A DNA stretch of 64,000 nt from Dactylorhiza incarnata (GCA_033032865.1 JAWHQI010000004.1:22922001-22986000); one strand, 5' to 3'. Numbered from the stretch's first letter, positions 44,427 to 56,506 are shown. Made by a program: numbers and translations. Notes: generated by a model not told the origin, from the sequence alone.

Positions 44427-45883
44427 TGTTGGAACATGGTCTTCCGCATCTCCTAGGTTTGAGAATAACAAAACCTATGTGTATTTGATCTTGTGTGTTT
44501 AAGTGTGCAGGATAACAAAGTCCACATGACTCAAGGATTACATAAGAAGGTTGCCTCCAAGTTTGAGCCATCAAATCCAACACTCCCACTAGCGCCGGCG
44601 ATAGCACCTAGCGCCTAGCGCTAGTGCCAAGGAACCGTTGAGAACGGATACTGGGTTCGACGAAATTGATCTTGCATTCGACGATCCTGCGTTCGACGAA
44701 TTTTAGGTCGACGAATGTTGAAGCGTGCTCGAGGAACTGCTTACTCTACCGTGGCGCACTAGTACTAGCGCTGGCTCTAGCTTTCGCTCGACAAACTGTT
44801 AGCGGCGCTCGACAAAATGCTCATAACTGTGTTCGATGAAATTTCGATCGACGAACTCTTAGCTGCGTTCGACAAAATTTTGATCGACGAAATGTTTGCT
44901 TAAGCGCAAATGTCGGGAGTACATATAGAAGGAGATAGAGCCAGGCGGTATGCGATAGCGCAGGCGATAGCGAGGAGCACAGTATGCAAGAGAGAAAAGT
45001 TTCCTCCGATTGAAGATTCTGCCGCGCAAGATATGTCTTAAAATGGGATAGCGCCGGCAGTACCACTAGCACAGGCGCTAGCGCTGAGACTATAAAAAGG
45101 ACCTCTTTGCTCCGTCTTCCTCATCTTCTCGAGATCCAAAATTCCAGAGCATTGTGCCACGTCAAATAGAGGAAGGTTCAGAGAGATACTCCCATAAATC
45201 CATGACGGCTTAAGTAGATCCTTGGAGAAGATTTCAACACACGTCATCATCATGACGAAAGACCGCATCGACTACGATCATACTCTGCATCTTTGTCTAC
45301 TTCACCAAGAAATCCACATAGAGGGAGTTTTATATTATTGTCTTTTTATTTCACATCTTTTCTTGTAATCGTGTAGTAAATTCGCCTCGTGTTGACGACT
45401 AGGTCTGGGTAGGACTTAGGTCAGAAATTCGCCTCGTGTTGGCGACTAGATCTAGGTTAGGTCTAGGGGGTGCTCGAGGCCATATCCGGGGAAGGGTTGG
45501 CTAGAGCGGCTTGAGGCCGTATCCGGGGAAGGATCGGCTAAAGCCAACCGGTTCGTTGGGATACGAGTCGGTATAGAAAACAAAAAGAGTTTTTCATATT
45601 TCGCTTTGATTTTCAGCGTCATTGAAATCAAAATTTTGTAATTAATTTTATTAATAATAATCATGTCTCTCTTTGTGTAATAAAATTGATTTGTTCTTCA
45701 TTTCTCTAAATTTTTTATTATCCTCTCCTTTATGATAAAACAATTTAGATCTTTAAACAAAATCACTATTTTGATTTCTTATCATAAGCAAGTATTACAA
45801 AATATAATATAAGTTTTTAAAACCCTTATTCACCCCACCCCCCCCCCCCCCCCCCCCCTCTAAGGGCGCCTACCGATCCAACA
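44427..45883 (+). repeat. 5' LTR of D
   Basis: 1457 bp. It has palindromic AGCGCTAGCGC-type words, TCGACGAA words (44655-44900), a TATA box at 45091 and a long C run (about 45834-45858) near its end. The other LTR has a much shorter C run there. Confidence 0.92.
45091..45099 (+). promoter_or_regulatory. TATA box of D 5' LTR
   Basis: TATAAAAAG directly follows GGCGCTAGCGCTGAGAC. The equivalent in the 3' LTR is at 51816, after the same palindrome. Confidence 0.65.
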
Positions 45884-45885
45884 AG

Positions 45886-45897
45886 TGGTATCAGAGG
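45886..45897 (+). other. Primer-binding site of D (initiator tRNA-Met)
   Basis: TGGTATCAGAGG, 2 bp after the LTR, matches the complement of the initiator tRNA-Met 3' end at all but the last base. This is the usual primer of plant copia elements. Confidence 0.93.
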
Positions 45898-45932
45898 TAG
45901 GTTATCCCAAATCGGCTTAACAACCGGGAATA

Positions 45933-47219
45933 ATGACGTCTCATGATCTCGCTTCTATTGGTGGGGTAAATTTTTATGAAGAAGGAAAATCACTAGCACC
46001 ACCTTTATTTGAAGGAAGAAATTTTAAAGGATGGAAAATATTAATGGAAAATTTTCTTAAAGCTTTAGATGAAAAGTTTGGAATATCACTATTAAAAAGC
46101 CACCTAGCGTATTAAATAAAAATGAAATGGTTTTAAATGCAAAATCTATGAATAGTCTATTTTGTGCGTTAGATCAAAATATTTCCAAACTCATTCATAC
46201 TTTTCCTACTGCATACAAGATGTGGAATTTTCTTGAGATAACTTATGATCTTGCTCTTGCAGGTATGGAACAAACACAGGAAGAGAAGGACCTACAAGCA
46301 TCCACCATTATTCAAGAAAATCTCTCTTGTAGCAAAACCATGGAAATCATGGAAATTGACTTAGCCAAAGAGAGCAATTCATCAAGAGAAGATGTAAATT
46401 CATCTATAAAGAAGGAAGGCATAGAAGACGACAATGGAACGTCATGTTCACATCTTGTCTCTTCCGATTGCGCTGTAAGAAAGTCTAATTCTTTATCTTA
46501 TTTCCATATACAAAAATTGCTAAACGTAGAATGAAGAAAATTAAAAATTGCTAATAAAAGATCACGTTTAGAAAATAAAACTTTGAAAGCAAATGTGAAT
46601 GAAGAATCCAAAAAGGATGTGTTTGAATCTCAATCATGCTCTTCATTTGAAAACTATACACCTTATTTTGATTATAATAATATTAAAGAAAAATTCAAGG
46701 ATTTAGAAAAAGAACTTTTAATTTCAAAAGAACATAACAAAAAATTGATAAACGAAAATAATATTCTCTCTTAAACTAGAATCTTTAAAATCACTCTTTC
46801 AAAAAGGATTAAATAATTTTAAATATCTAATTTCTAGTTTATCATCAAACATCTGTAAAACTTCTACTAGTATGTTAAAATATATTAAACATGCACCTAG
46901 TAGAATGTTTAATCACACAAACATAATGAATTCTAACCCACAGTATGTATCTCCCAAATTAAATGTGCACAAATTTCCTATGAAATATAATTTCAAAAGT
47001 GATTATTATTTTAAACCTAAGTTTAATGAATATGGAAATTTGATGCATAATATTAAATCAAAATATGAATGGAGACCCAAAATAAAAAATGAAACATTAA
47101 CTCCACTTGAAAGAATTCGTTCATTGTCGTCTCCCCAAAAATTATCATGCTATATTTGGGTACCTAAAGGAACCATTACACTTGGTTCCCTTTGGATACC
47201 CAAATCTCTCATCTACTAG
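45933..47219 (+). pseudogene. gag remnant of D
   Basis: MTSHDLASIGGVNFYEEGK then PLFEGRNFKGWKILMENFL is the copia gag N-terminus. A shift near 46105 leads to NAKSMNSLFCALDQNISKL and FPTAYKMWNFLEITYD, the second conserved gag block, so a part between the blocks is missing. Then comes an acidic region, a coiled coil (KEKFKDLEKELLISKEHNK, about 46680-46770) and, after more stops, KYEWRPKIKNETLTPLERI and CYIWVPKGTITLGS, which normally stand near the gag-protease junction. I found no zinc knuckle. E keeps the WVPKG block too. Confidence 0.78.
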
Positions 47220-49440
47220 TATCATCCAAATGCATGAAGTAGAATATTTTCAAATTGAAAAATACAAATTATTCTACTTCATGATATGCTTTAATGTCTT
47301 TCTATTTTTTTTAAGCTATCATGTTATGGTCATCTTATATATTATAGGAAATATGATCTTATCTATTAAAACTTAATGAGTTTATAAATCAAATCAATCA
47401 AAATTCAAAATCATATTTTATTTTGATGACCTATCTATTATTCTAATATTCATTGCTTATAAATATCTTATATTATCCATATGAATCAAATTCTAAATTT
47501 GCTATAAGATATTTTAAAATTAAATCAAGTTATTAGACTATTAAGCTTTTGAGCCTTCACCAATAAGTGGTTTAGAGAAATAACATAATCTAGAAGAAAG
47601 TTCAAGATCTAAATGAAAGCTCAACTTTCAATATGGTTATCTTTGTTTGCAACATAAAATTATATTGTGTTCACTCCTTAATGTCGAACATGATCTAAAC
47701 CATCACTATTGTTCACCTATCGAAAATCACTGAAATGTCTTGAAAGAATTTACCCTCATAATGAATATTGAATTCACAAGCACCACTATGATCTATTGAT
47801 GTCCTTTGCTAAAATTCTCTAACATCATATTTCTTAAGTCATATCAAAAGTTTTCTAAAAATAATTATTTCTATCACAATTATGTGAATTATAATTGATA
47901 TATTAATTGATGACAATAGATATTATAATTACATACCATGGTTGGTGTATTATGTGTGAATTGTGATTTACTTCAAGTTTAGACCTTTGAATCATCTTGA
48001 TATCAAATCAAATAAATCATCACTTCATTCTAGGTCTATAAGTTGAAACACTATCAAACATTGGTATAACATTAATCTCAAACTTATCATACTAACATTG
48101 TCGCCTAAAGAATATATATGTCTATGTTAGGCTTTATTTGTTTACCAAGATATACAGGCTGGGTATTCTCATCTAGGGCTTATCCATGGTATTATTGTGC
48201 ATGAACATTATTGTTAATCACTAAAATCATGCATATTTGATTTGTTCATTCATGTCCTCCCATGCTTACATTTCCTATCATTTTCAAACTACATTAGTAA
48301 ATATAAACCTTAAAAATATTAAAATGGAGATATAATAAAATATATCACTTGCAAAGTTTATTTGGAAAAGTCATATACAAAATCGCTAATGTTTCATGCA
48401 ATTTGGACTACCTAAACATCTCCTAAAATTCTGAAATTTCAGCATGAAACTACTATTGGGACACTTAATCAAGATCAACAATTAAAAATTTCAAAATCAT
48501 AAAAAATCGTGTACTATTTCCCGCGCTAGCGCTAACGCCGGCGCTAGCGTACTTATTTGTTTTTCTGTATTTTAAAATTTTGAAAAATTCTCAAAAATAT
48601 ATCAATCTATGTGTACTATTTATTTTTGCACTTCTGCTTTTATTTCATTTTTGAAAAATCAAATACAAAAATACAAAAGCCAAAATACAAAAAATATGCT
48701 ATGCCTTTTTTGTTTTTTTTTTCATTTGTTTAAATTCTATTTCTAAATGCAAAAAATCAAATACAAAAATATATAAAAAAAAACAAGTATCAAAAATTAT
48801 TATTTTGAACTTAACTTTTCTATCTACATGTATCTTGCGAAAGGGTGATTTGGGTTATCATCCCATCACATCACCTAGTACCGGGCGAACCTCTCACTGG
48901 GTAGACCTCGGGAAGTCCAAGATCAATCTTATGAGTTCAAACTTTATATCAAAATTATTCTTCAAAATATCAAAAATACTATATGGACTTCATTGAAAAT
49001 CAAGCATGATTTAATCTATTATTTAGAACATCTATGATGTTGCAATTTATCTTTTCAAACTACTTTGAACATTATTTTCATCATGCTTTGATATATCTAT
49101 TAATATGTGCATCAATTATATTATAAAAGTTGTGTAGAACTATGCTTAGCATGCCTCTAAGTATGAGTAAATGCTTTATGTTTGATAATGATCTTTAGTC
49201 ACTCACTTATTTTGGCATTGTCTACATATGAGTTTAATCTAAGAATGCTTGTGTATGTTTTGTATTAGTACAATGAATTAAAATTGCGCAAGTATCTTAC
49301 CTACAATACTTTTATTTGCACTTTTAAAAGTTAAGAAAAGTGGTTATGTTTTCATAAATTCTATTGGTTTGCAAAACAAGTGTATTCAGAGAACTTTGTA
49401 CAAAACAAAAATCATAAAATAAAGTGACAAAGATAACTCC

Positions 49441-49503
49441 ACCAAGCACTACTTGAACCTCCTGATAAGTCTTAATAAGCGTTGTGAGGTTGAGCACCTT
49501 GGA
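49441..49503 (+). repeat. Conserved-loop hairpin of D, copy 1
   Basis: Stem AACCTC/GAGGTT around the loop CTGATAAGTCTTAATAAGC(G)TTGT, with an outer partial pairing CCAAGC...GCACCTTGG. See copy 2 and findings. Confidence 0.75.
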
Positions 49504-49616
49504 AAGAATAGTAAAGTATCTTGTGCAAACCATAACTTTCTTTCAAAATAAAAACCACTTACTCTTAAGTACATCGGATCACTAGTTTCAATTTTAAAAT
49601 AAAAATATGTGATCCA

Positions 49617-49679
49617 CCAAGCACTACTTTGCACCCTGATAAGTCTTAATGAGCATTGTGTGTGCAAAGCACCTGGGTA
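49617..49679 (+). repeat. Conserved-loop hairpin of D, copy 2
   Basis: Same loop (CTGATAAGTCTTAATGAGC) and outer arms, but the inner stem is TTTGCAC/GTGCAAA, unlike copy 1 and still fully paired. Confidence 0.78.
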
Positions 49680-51138
49680 GTTGTATATTTTTTTGTGCAT
49701 TGAAGTGTCGTGGAAGTAAAATTATTTGTGTTTTATTGTGCTCTTTACTTTACATATTACTTGCATTTTTGACTAAAACATTTGTTTACTCTATTCAAAA
49801 TACACTTATGTGCACATCATTATCTTCCATAACACTTCTTTTCATGATTATTGGATCCTAATGCAAATTCTATACTACTCTTTATTTATGAAATGCACTA
49901 GATAACCTAGCATGCTTTCTACAATGTTTGGTATTGTTTGAAATTGTGAATTAAAATAACATTGTAGTAATATCTTTTTGATAACATTATTTCATGCTTG
50001 GTTACATTATTGTTAAACTTAAAGATTTTAATTGAACAATGATTTACAAAAAACATCTTCTTTATGAAATTTAACTCATATATCTTTTTATGGATCATCA
50101 TTGATTACAATAAGATGTTTCTTGTATTTCGATAAGTCTTCCGCATCATAACCATATAATTGTTTTACCTCGCGCTTTCATGCTTATTTAAAGTCTTTTA
50201 TTTTGTGTGCATCATCACTTGAATCTTCAAATTCCTTTCTTGCAACAAGTGGTAGACTTGCTTGGTAAACTTTATATTGGTTGAATTTTTTTTGCTATAA
50301 AACTTTGATTTATTTTGTTATATTAAAAACTCTGATTCATTAATGGATTTCAAAATATCTATGTGAGTGTTTTCATAAATTCAAATAAAAATATAAACCC
50401 ATAGGCTATGAACTTATCACTAAATTTAAATGCTTAATGTTTCCAATAATTATTATCCATGACTTCATTTCTCACCATAGCGGGGGCGTAGGGTTGTAGA
50501 CATTAGATAACCTTATCTCTAGTCATGTCTTGTCCTTAACCGGGGAGGGTTCCAGTATGGCCTTGCGAGGCACTGGGGGGAAACAGTGCTAGGTTAAGTT
50601 TTTGTCTAGTGTTTACATATGGGACTAACACCCCAACCTACGACATGTTTGCAGCTCCTCATGCCCATCCGTCACTTAGTACGGGGCTAAGGTGTAGATA
50701 TATTGTCTAGGTAGATTGGTTATTTGGAAATCATTACCTCTTTAAGTTAAAAACTCTGACCTATCTCTATAAAAATTATTCTAGAACTCCTTATCATTTC
50801 ATTCTCTCTAAAAAGCTCGATCATGCCTTTATCTTCTAAATCAAAACTTTTATGTATTGCCTCATTACCCACTTTTGCTAATAACAAAAGGGGGAGAACT
50901 AACATTTTAAATATAAATCGCTATCAAATGGGAAAAACTAATACGACTAATGATTAAGATGATAGCTTACATATTAGGGGAGCATTCACTTAGGGGGAGC
51001 ATGTATTTAGGGGGAGCAATTCTAAATGCTAAAATCGATAATTATCCTAAGTCATCACTCTCACACACACACAAGTATTTCATCATGCTTATATATATAT
51101 TAATGCTCTGATTTATCATTAATGGTTTTGTTATTATC

Positions 51139-51151
51139 AAAAGGGGGAGTT
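51139..51151 (+). other. Polypurine tract of D
   Basis: AAAAGGGGGAGTT directly before the 3' LTR start at 51152. Confidence 0.85.
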
Positions 51152-52591
51152 TGTTGGAACATGGTCTTCCGCATCTCCTAGGTTTGAGAATAACAAAACC
51201 TATGCGTATTTAATCTTGTGTGTTTAAGTGTGAAGGATAACAAAGTCCACATGACTCAAGGATTACATAAGATGGTTTCCTCCAAGTTTGAGCCATCAAA
51301 TCCAACACTACCACTAGCGTCGGCGATAGCAACTAGCGCCTGGCGCTAGCGCTAAGGAACCGCTGAGAACGGATACTGGGTTCGACGAAATTGATCTTGC
51401 GTTCGACGATCCTGCGTTCGAAGAATTTCCGGTCGATGAATGTTGAAGCGTGCCCAACAAACTGCTTACTCTACTGTGGCGCGCTTGTACTAGCATTGGC
51501 GCTAGATTTCGCTCGATGAACTGTTAGCAGCGCTCGAAGAAATGCTCATAACTGCGTTCGACGAAATTTCGATCGACGAACTCTTAGATGCATTCGACGA
51601 AATTTTGATCGACGAAATGTTTGCTTAAGCGCAAATGCCGGGAGTACTTATAGAAGGAGATAGCGCCAGGAGGTATCCGATAGCGCAGGCGATACCGAGG
51701 AGCACAGTAGGCAAGAGAGAAAAGTTTCCTCCGATTGAAGATTCTGTCGCGCAGAATATGTCCTAAAATGGGATAGCGCCGGCGGTACCACTAGCGCAGG
51801 CGCTAGCGCTGAGACTATAAAAAGGACCTCTTGGCTCCGTCTTCCTCATCTTCTCGAGATCCAAAATTCCAGAGCTTCGTGCCACATCATATAGAGGAAG
51901 GTTCAGAGAGATACTCCTATAAATCCATGACGGCTTAAGTTGATCCGTGGAGAAGATTTCAACACGCGTCATCATCATGATGAAAGACCGCATCGACTAC
52001 GATCATACTCTGCATCTTTGTCTACTTCTCCAAGAGATCCACACAGAGGGAATTTTATATTATTGTCTTTTTATTTCACATCTTTTCTTGTAATCGTGTA
52101 GTAAATTCGCCTCGTGTTGGCGACTAGGTCTGGGAAGGACTTAGGGCAGAAATTCGCCTCGTGTTGGCGACTAGATCTAGGTTAGCTCTAGGGGGTGCTC
52201 GAGGCCATATCCGGGGAAGGGTTGGCTAGAGGGGCTTGAGGCCGTATCTGGGGAAGGATTGGCTAAAGCCAACCGGTTCGTGGGTATACGAGTCGGTATA
52301 GAAAACAAAAAGAGTTTTTCATATTTCGCTTTGATTTCTAGCGTCATTGAAATCAAAATTTTGTAATCAATTTTATTAATAATAATCATGTCTCTCTTTG
52401 TGTAATAAAATTGATTTGTTCTTCATTTCTCTAAATTGTTTATTATCCTCTCCTTTATGATAAAACAATTTAGATCTTTAAACAAAATCACTATTTTGAT
52501 TTCTTATCATAAGCAAGTATTACAAAATATAATATAACTTTTTAAAACCCTTATTCACCCCCCCTCTCTAAGGGCGCCTACCGATCCAACA
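51152..52591 (+). repeat. 3' LTR of D
   Basis: 1440 bp, paired with 44427-45883. TATA box at 51816. Followed by the TSD GGTGT. Confidence 0.92.
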
Positions 52592-53229
52592 GGTGTGGAA
52601 TATTATGTAATAATAGTCAATTTTGGTCAACTAAAGTCTAATGCTAGTGTTAAAGCTTGCGCTAGGCGTTAGCAGTTATTTTGATTTTTGATTATCTAGC
52701 TTTTCTCTAAGTTTTTATTTACCTTGTGAAATGTTTCTTTGCTGTGTTTTTGTTTTATTCAGGTTTTCTGAATTATGACTTTATTGCTTTATAAGTCTCC
52801 ACACAACCTTTGGTTGTTTTAGTAATGTTATATTGATAATTGTAGTTTTTCTAATATTAGTATGATATGAGTTATCAAAAAAGAAACTTCAAATGGCTTA
52901 TTTGTGAATCCAAACAAATTTTTTGTATTATCTTTCCTAACAAATTTAGTATTCAAGTTATTTATTAAATGATGGATTTTAGAGATAAGATCAAGAAAAG
53001 TATTGATAGGTTTCTTGAGAGAAGATATGACTTCTTAATCAATTTCATTTTGATTTATTGATCATTAGGTTTATGTGATAAAGTCATATTTCAAGATATA
53101 TATAAAAGTGACCATAGCATTTTGGGTTAAAGAAGGAAAAAATTACAGAGGAAAGAGTTTAAGTATATTATGAAGAAGAGTATTAGTTATTTATTTTGAT
53201 TTGGGTCTTTTCATGAATTGTATGATACC

Positions 53230-53390
53230 TAATGACTAAGAGATTTTGGTATTCAAAGATAACCAAGAGGTTATGGTTCCTTTGGGTACCCAAATACATC
53301 GAGTTTGCTTTTGGGGAGACAGGAATGAGTGGACCCATTCATTTAACATTAGTGCTTCATTCTTAAGTATGAGTGTCCATTCATACCTTA
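53230..53390 (-). pseudogene. gag end remnant of E
   Basis: On the minus strand YEWTLILK-like sequence and SFLSPQKQTRCIWVPKGTI match D's gag end (SLSSPQKLSCYIWVPKGTI). This fixes E's orientation. Flanking E sequence at 52597-53229 and 53391-53623 is AT-rich with no gene that I can support. Confidence 0.6.
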
Positions 53391-53623
53391 GAAAAACATT
53401 ATTTTTATTTTTCAAAATTCAATAGTCATTGACTTTAATATTTGGATAAAAATGACTTTTGAATTTATTATTTAAAGGAAATTTGTTTGCATTTAATTTT
53501 ATGTTGGGAGAACAATTATGTTGATAATGACGATAGTGTTTTGGAAATACTTATACAAGATTATATTGTTTTTTATTACTTATGTTTTGCTTAGATAAAT
53601 TTTGAAAATTCATATTTAACTTG

Positions 53624-54106
53624 TGTTTGCCCGGAAAGCCCGCGACCTCATCTTTACAAGGCAAAATGGCGGTCTCAGCGGTCTCCCGGTTTTGTGATCG
53701 CCTAGGTCGCAAGACAACCGTCCCGCCGGATTTCTATAAGTCTCAAGCGGTCAAAATGAAGTGAGATCGCTGGTCCGGGCGGTCTGAACGCTTTCTTTAT
53801 TCTTTGCTATTTGCATCCATTTTCCCTGCCCTGGCTCTCCTGTATCCCGGGCAGCCCGTAGTTTTCAGTTCTGCCCGTTTGGGCAGCCCCCTCGTCTATA
53901 AATAGAGGGGTAGGGGTACCAGAAAAAGGACTTTTGCTCCGAGGCTCCAGCTTACAACCTGTGTAAGCGGTCTCATTTTTTCGTGTTCGCCATTTCGTGA
54001 TCGTTTCTCTTTTTTCCAGCATCTTCTGTCTTAGTAACCTGCACTTCGTAGTTTTCTCCCATCCCCCTTAGTGTGAATTTTGGAGGTACCATTTTTGGCA
54101 CCAACA
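53624..54106 (+). repeat. 5' LTR of F
   Basis: Starts TGTTTGCCCGG and ends GGCACCAACA. Ends were chosen where similarity to the inverted copy at 9614-10166 stops. The TATA box TATAAATAG is at 53897. The primer site after it is not recognisable to me. Confidence 0.75.
53897..53905 (+). promoter_or_regulatory. TATA box of F 5' LTR
   Basis: TATAAATAG within CTCGTCTATAAATAGAGGGG; the block is conserved in the inverted F-type LTR at about 9885-9905. Confidence 0.65.
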
Positions 54107-54163
54107 GAACGAACACGCGACCTTCAAATCCGAAGTGTCAGGTGAAATTCATAGACTTTCAAG

Positions 54164-56500
54164 ATGGTTGATCATCGTAGAGGTCATCCCCTGCGATCTC
54201 CCAGCGTTCCCCCTTCCGATCACAACCCATTAGAAGCGCTTGAGCGCCGCTTTGAGCTTCGTGTTGAGCAAGCTCTCCGCGAGGCCGCCCGAGCTAGGTA
54301 GGACGCCGCATCTGTTCAGCAGGAGATCGCGCGGTCTCAGCAAGAGGCCGCTCAAGATCGGCAAGAAGTCGTCCGGAATCAGCAGGAGTCCACAAAGCAG
54401 ATTGAGGCCATGAACCAGGTTCTGGCCGCGATCTCCCAGAGGATCCTTCCTCAACCCCCTCAGGTGGCTACTCCTGACCGCGTGGCAAGCGGTCACCCGA
54501 GCGATCACCCGAGCGATCACCCCATTTTCCAGCCCGCAGCTCCTCAGCAATCTCAGCATGAGGAGTTCGCCGCCCATCGTAATTCTTTCCAAGCCGCAGC
54601 CCAGGGGCTTTCGGCTCAGGCCCTGAATTTTGAAGAAGGGTTTGCTTACCCTCAAGCTCCTCCTGCTTCCTTTCTACACCCTCCAGGACCTTCTGATTTA
54701 GGGGAGCCTTCCCCCTTTACCGATGAGATTCGTCGAGATCCGATTCCTCATGGATTCAGAGAGCCCCGCCTTCCTGTGTATATAGGAGAGACCGACCCAA
54801 TGTGTCATCTTCAAGCCTTCGAGTCTGCTGTTGCTCTCAGGACCATTTCAGATGGAGTGAGGTGCAAGCTGATGGTCACCTCCTTTGATGGGTCGGCCAT
54901 GGAATGGTTTTATAAGCTGCCCTGTCAATCTATCCCGAGCTTTGCTGCCCTGAGGCAAGACCTCCTCCTAAGGTTTGCCACCGCGAAGAAAAGGAAGAGT
55001 GGTCCTGCGACCCTCTTCAAGACTAAGAAAGGGGACAACGAGACTGCAGCACATTTCGTTGACTGTTTTCAAAAGGAGATCTTGGGAGTCAGAGACATGG
55101 ATCCCGAGCTTTGTATGGTAGCTTTGATCAGCGTCCTGCAGGAGGGCCCTCTGAAGTTTAAATTCACAACCAAGGAACCCGGCTCCTATCAGGAGCTGAT
55201 TAGCATTGCCAATCGCTACATAGAAGGGGCGATCAACAACCCCACCTATGTGAGCAACTTGACCAACAGAGCCACTCAGAAAGGCTCTGCGGGATTCTAT
55301 CCGGCTTCATCTTCCTCAAAGCCTCGGCAAGAGCTCCCACCTCCAGCTCCGAGAGGTAAGAACTATCGCAACAACCGCTTCAATCGAGGTAATCAATCTT
55401 TCCCGCCTCAAGGTTCATTTCTTCAAACCCCCGCTACTCCTGCTCCTCAAGTCACCGCAGTCCACCAGATCCAATATGCCCAACCTCCTCTTCTGCCCAT
55501 CCCTTCACTCTACAATGAATCCCAAGAGTCTTCTACAGACTTTGGTGTTCCTATGAGTGAAGTGCTCCAAATCCTCCAGAAGCAACCCTTTTTCAAAGGG
55601 CCGGCTCCGCTAAACTCTGACCCAAAAACCAGAAATCCTACTCTCTACTGTGAGTACCACAGAGATAGGGGGCACTATACAGAGGATTGCAGAGCTCTCC
55701 GCCTGGTTTTAGAGAAGCTGCTGAAGAAGGGTAAAATCCGTGATCTCATTCAGAAGAATGATTCTGCCAAAGCCTCAACCTCCAAGGCTAAAGAGGTAGC
55801 GGAGGTTCACTGGGCATGCGAGGAAGTGGATGATATTGGCCATCTGGGCAATATCGTATTTCCCAATGAATGCGTGGATGCTAATGACGAAGGCGCCTTG
55901 GGCAACCTTTTCTGCATCCACGGAGCTGCAGGTCCGGAGTCTTCAAGGAAGGCAAGTCTGAAGAGAGTTTATCAATCAGAGGTTGCTGCCACCTCTTCAG
56001 CCCCGGTCCGAGGGACAGTCACTTTCGGGGATGAAGACCTTCCTCAGACCGCGAATCCCTTTGACGGCGCGATCGTCATTAAAGCTGTAATTGAAAATTA
56101 TACAGTGGAGAAGATTCTGATAGACACGGGAAGCTCAGTCAACGTGCTCTTTAAACCTGCCTTCGAGGCGTTGAAGACAGGTAAACCCCTCCTATCAACT
56201 GAAGGACCTCTTTATGGTTTTTCAGGAGAGAAGAAGGAAGTAGAAGGGCTCGTCACTCTTTCGGCAATTCTGGGAGGAATAGTGAAGCTGGTCAAATTTA
56301 TAGTCGTTAATGCTCCCAGTAGCTACAACGCAATCTTTGGAAGAACCTTTCTGAATGGATATCAAGCCATTGTCTCCACCTATCATCAAGCGGTGAAGTT
56401 CGCCTTGAATGGCAAACAACACCGAATCAGGAGCGACCCAAGGAAAGCTAGGGAGTGCTACGTAAAGACGGTCAACATGATCGTGTCATCTCCTCCCTAA
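54164..56500 (+). pseudogene. gag-protease of F
   Basis: The ATG at 54164 (MVDHRRGHPLRSPS) opens a frame broken only by a TAG at 54299-54301, then open to 56500. A coiled coil (QQEIARSQQEAAQDRQEV) precedes the capsid domain: YIGETDPMCHLQAFESAV, MVTSFDGSAMEWFYKLPCQS and RFATAKKRKSGPATLFKTKK. Around 55640 is the knuckle CEYHRDRGHYTEDC, with C-x2-H-x4-H-x4-C spacing. The protease has KILIDTGSSVNVLFKPAF, with an intact Asp-Thr-Gly, and SSYNAIFGRTFLNG. Only the one stop prevents a full product; the ATG at 54410 is a less likely start. Confidence 0.9.
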
Positions 56501-56506
56501 GAAGTC

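Larger units (their letters stand above)
47220..51138 (+). other. Gene-free AT-rich internal region of D
   Basis: No credible ORF. Notable parts: palindromic CGCGCTAGCGCTAACGCCGGC at about 48519-48550; less AT-rich patches at 48838-48930 and 50470-50700; two related hairpins (49441-49503 and 49617-49679); and repeated AGGGGGAGC words at 50975-51020 near the 3' end. Much of 48500-51138 matches E's 40556-42500 in reverse. Confidence 0.6.
44427..52591 (+). mobile_element. Element D: non-autonomous Ty1/copia with gag remnant
   Basis: LTRs 44427-45883 and 51152-52591 (TGTTGGAACATGG...CGATCCAACA) are flanked by the TSD GGTGT (44422-44426 and 52592-52596). The initiator-Met primer site and an AAAAGGGGGAG polypurine tract are in place. 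The inside has gag fragments and about 4 kb of AT-rich DNA; protease, integrase, RT and RNase H are all missing. I count about 16 differences in the first 285 bp of the LTRs. D belongs to the same broad family as its host E, in opposite orientation. Confidence 0.92.
10263..53623 (-). mobile_element. Element E: non-autonomous Ty1/copia, host of A, D and F
   Basis: A minus-strand copia related to D. Its 3' LTR is 10263-10494 plus 39612-40544 (about 1.17 kb), split by element A. The polypurine tract (40545-40556) is followed upward by internal DNA that mirrors D: runs of AGGGGGAGC-type words, a shared hairpin at 41735-41794 and a gag remnant at 53230-53390. An antisense gene lies at 43303-44408. 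Element D interrupts it at 44427 and element F at 53624. The 5' LTR must be beyond the window. There is no pol. Relationship to D rests on the LTR end (AAGGGCGC...GATCCAACA), the LTR middle and the internal motifs. Confidence 0.75.

Noticed and set aside
48805..48996. 63-aa ORF in D as a pol remnant
   Set aside because: No recognisable integrase, RT or protease motif; treated as non-coding.
54230..54655. 141-aa minus-strand ORF opposite F gag
   Set aside because: Shadow of the gag frame with no motif or promoter.
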